This document shows positions 62,425 to 64,000 of a DNA stretch of 64,000 bases, in pieces (position 1 is the stretch's first letter; each line of letters begins with the position of its first letter). Where the stretch lies: assembly GCA_050946375.1 (NCBI GenBank), contig JBMNUT010000001.1:238663-302662 (forward strand). Direction: 5' to 3'. The position numbers and the translations under genes are program-made. The stretch is from UBA1794 sp050946375 (GTDB taxonomy: Bacteria; Bacteroidota; Bacteroidia; Bacteroidales; Bacteroidaceae). Under the pieces are notes generated by a model. That model worked only from the letters and a program-made list of their open reading frames with translations, did not search any database and had not been told where the DNA came from.

Positions 62425-62907
62425 TTAATTGATTCTTTTGAAAGTTAAAGTTCGGGTAATTATAACTTCTCCCTCTCCCACATTCAACCATTTAGCAGAA
62501 TCTCTTAATATCATTTCTGTATCAGATAATTCTAACACATCATAGATAACAGGAGATTTTGAAGTATCTGAAAATCCCATTAGCAATTTCATCTGATTCT
62601 TGTCAAAGACAAAGGTTTGATAGTCTGTAGGCTCTTCTCCTTTATTATACCATTGAAAATCACCATCAACACTACCAGTCACTTTAACACCACCATTTTC
62701 TACAAACTCCCAAACATAAGAACCATAACTTATTTCAACTTCATTATGTTCCTCCTTTTCTAAATCTGTATATACCGCATCTTCTATTAAAGTTGTGGCA
62801 TTCCAAGTTCCAATCACAGACAGGCTGCTTCCTTCATCTTCATTGCTGCAACTGACTATAAGTATGCAGCAAAGCAACGTAAAAATAGTGGAAATTTTCT
62901 TGTTCAT
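62425..62907 (-). CDS. Lipoprotein, lipocalin-like
   Basis: 160 aa. Signal MNKKISTIFTLLCCILIVSC with lipobox-like IVSC. The mature part begins after an acidic tether (SNEDEGSS) with VIGTWNATTL, then alternating strands (YGSYVWEFVENGGVKVTGSV, FVFDKNQMKLLMGF). This is the pattern of the small lipocalin-like lipoproteins common in Bacteroidales. It lies in the low-GC operon between the WG-repeat and retropepsin genes. Confidence 0.72.
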   Translation of the reverse strand: MNKKISTIFTLLCCILIVSCSNEDEGSSLSVIGTWNATTLIEDAVYTDLEKEEHNEVEISYGSYVWEFVENGGVKVTGSVDGDFQWYNKGEEPTDYQTFVFDKNQMKLLMGFSDTSKSPVIYDVLELSDTEMILRDSAKWLNVGEGEVIITRTLTFKRIN

Positions 62908-62922
62908 TTTATATGTTTTTAG

Positions 62923-63759
62923 TTATTCAATATTCCAATAGTTACTTTCATCACCTTCAAAAGCATCAAGCCTTTGGTCTTCCCAATTATCTACATCATT
63001 CATCCTCTCTTCCTCATAATCCCAAAAAGAAGTCTTATTTGGATATGTTTTTGGTATAACTTCCTTTTTAATAGGAGCTTTGGTTATTTGCAGTGTCACT
63101 TTCCCTATATCAGACTTATCCATCAATAAAGGAAAAATCTTACCATTGCTATTTGCAACAATAGCTACTACTGGTTCTTTAGGAATATCCTTACCTGCGA
63201 CAATTCCAATATTGCAACCATGAGTAAAGAAAAGCTGCCTTGAATAAGGCACAATTTTCACAAATATCTTCTGACAATTAGACAATTGCTTGAATGCTTC
63301 TACGGAATACACGCAGATATAATTTAGTCCATCAAGAATTATTTTATTGGCTAATTTATGCAAGTCAATTTTCTCTTCTCTATCATCTTTAAATGCTTTA
63401 ATTGAGAAAAGATACTCTTCTTTTATAGCCCATATTTTATCATATTTCAATGGAACAACAATATTTCCCAATGTATCAATAATACCCCATTGATTCTTTT
63501 CTTCTAAATAGTGATATTTCATCACACGGGCAAATCCACAAGTAAATTGTGGGTCACACCAAGAATATTTGCCAAAAGGAACCACTTGCTTGTTGTTAAT
63601 ATCAATGTAAGCATACTGATATTGATGATTTCTGACCAAAGATAGACCGCAACTAAAAGGCTGCATTTCCATATATTGAGGTGAAATAATAGTTTCCCCT
63701 CTTTGGTTTTTAACTCCAAATAAGCCATTCTCTTGAAATATGATATAGTCCTTATCCAT
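62923..63759 (-). CDS. WG-repeat protein
   Basis: 278 aa from ATG 63759 (MDKDYIIFQENGLFGV); the frame is open eight codons further. At least three WG-like repeats: NGLFGVKNQRGETIISPQYM, YAYIDINNKQVVPFGKYSWC, and NQWGIIDTLGNIVVPLKYDK. The C-terminal third is not repeat-like and ends acidic. No signal peptide. WG-repeat proteins are scaffold or binding proteins with no fixed role. It is the first visible gene of the low-GC operon. The last 217 bases of the window hold no gene I can support. Confidence 0.72.
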   Translation of the reverse strand: MDKDYIIFQENGLFGVKNQRGETIISPQYMEMQPFSCGLSLVRNHQYQYAYIDINNKQVVPFGKYSWCDPQFTCGFARVMKYHYLEEKNQWGIIDTLGNIVVPLKYDKIWAIKEEYLFSIKAFKDDREEKIDLHKLANKIILDGLNYICVYSVEAFKQLSNCQKIFVKIVPYSRQLFFTHGCNIGIVAGKDIPKEPVVAIVANSNGKIFPLLMDKSDIGKVTLQITKAPIKKEVIPKTYPNKTSFWDYEEERMNDVDNWEDQRLDAFEGDESNYWNIE

Positions 63760-64000
63760 GCTGCCTTTTTGTAGCCATACCACAAAAAGAAAGGTGCAAG
63801 CTTAACCTTGATTTGTCATTCTGAAGGTATCGCCAAACACCTATATCCATACAAACAAGGAAAGCCCACACCTTATGGCATGAGCATTTACCTACTTGCA
63901 TTTGATGGATATATTCTTCTAAATTGGCGATTTTTCAGAACTCATCAAGCAAGAAGCAAACACTTCTTTTTCTAATATGTCTTGTTAAACTTCTATTCCA

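Noticed and set aside
63784..63930. Short minus-strand frame upstream of the WG-repeat gene
   Set aside because: About 48 codons, overlaps the WG-repeat start, no recognisable features.

Overview
The window looks like a chromosome segment from a Bacteroidota bacterium of the order Bacteroidales, probably Bacteroidaceae. GroEL is very close to Bacteroides GroEL as I remember it. The gene families are typical of gut Bacteroidales (KorAB, fused SpmAB, DUF1573, PepSY-like lipoproteins, M64 peptidase, GH51 with a signal peptide). Many genes have the Bacteroidota promoter box TAnnTTTG, in several cases with a TTG about 20 bp upstream. Shine-Dalgarno sequences are mostly absent. The left 48 kb is GC-rich for the group, so I do not name a genus.

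Layout. 0-4.6 kb: small coiled-coil protein, dinB, ppk and a divergent YfcE-type phosphoesterase. 4.9-15.1 kb: korAB, then spmAB-ybeY-mutS-ruvB and a polysaccharide flippase. 15.3-21 kb: secreted GH51 arabinofuranosidase, lrp-folA pair, M64 peptidase and a lipoprotein. 21.4-27.2 kb: groES-groEL, an outer-membrane beta-barrel receptor and thyA. 27.4-37.8 kb: alpha-2-macroglobulin, DUF1573 protein, MeaB-type GTPase, nitroreductase and alpha/beta hydrolase. 38-47.4 kb, all minus: topB, radical SAM, YugP-like protease, GT2, MtaB, a 58-residue lipoprotein, a PepSY-like lipoprotein and a DUF362 protein. 47.6-54.2 kb: AraC regulator divergent from a complete RND efflux operon. 54.7-56 kb: rtcB.

56.4-61.0 kb has lower GC and carries a zinc-ribbon-like repeat protein, a 697-residue helical protein translationally coupled to a DUF4112 membrane protein, a 73-residue protein, an LHH/HNH nuclease and a following acidic protein that may be its immunity factor. 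At 61.1 kb lies the 3' half of a CAU-anticodon tRNA gene with its terminator. Beyond it GC falls sharply and a compact minus-strand operon encodes a WG-repeat protein, a lipoprotein, a retropepsin-like protease, a membrane-anchored protein and a second retropepsin-like protein lacking the catalytic motif. I read this as the edge of an element integrated into a tRNA gene.

The most unusual signal is a dispersed family of roughly 22-bp, dyad-symmetric units (consensus near AAAAGTGCNGGCACTTTTCC) in arrays of one to five at about 20 places between 0.8 and 47.6 kb. Most lie just after stop codons and many form terminator-like hairpins. Others lie in frame inside or at the ends of coding sequences: three places in alpha-2-macroglobulin, the N-terminus of the outer-membrane receptor, the signal peptide of the hydrolase and the C-terminus of the GT2. 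None was found right of 47.7 kb. All statements come from reading the sequence; no database search was run.
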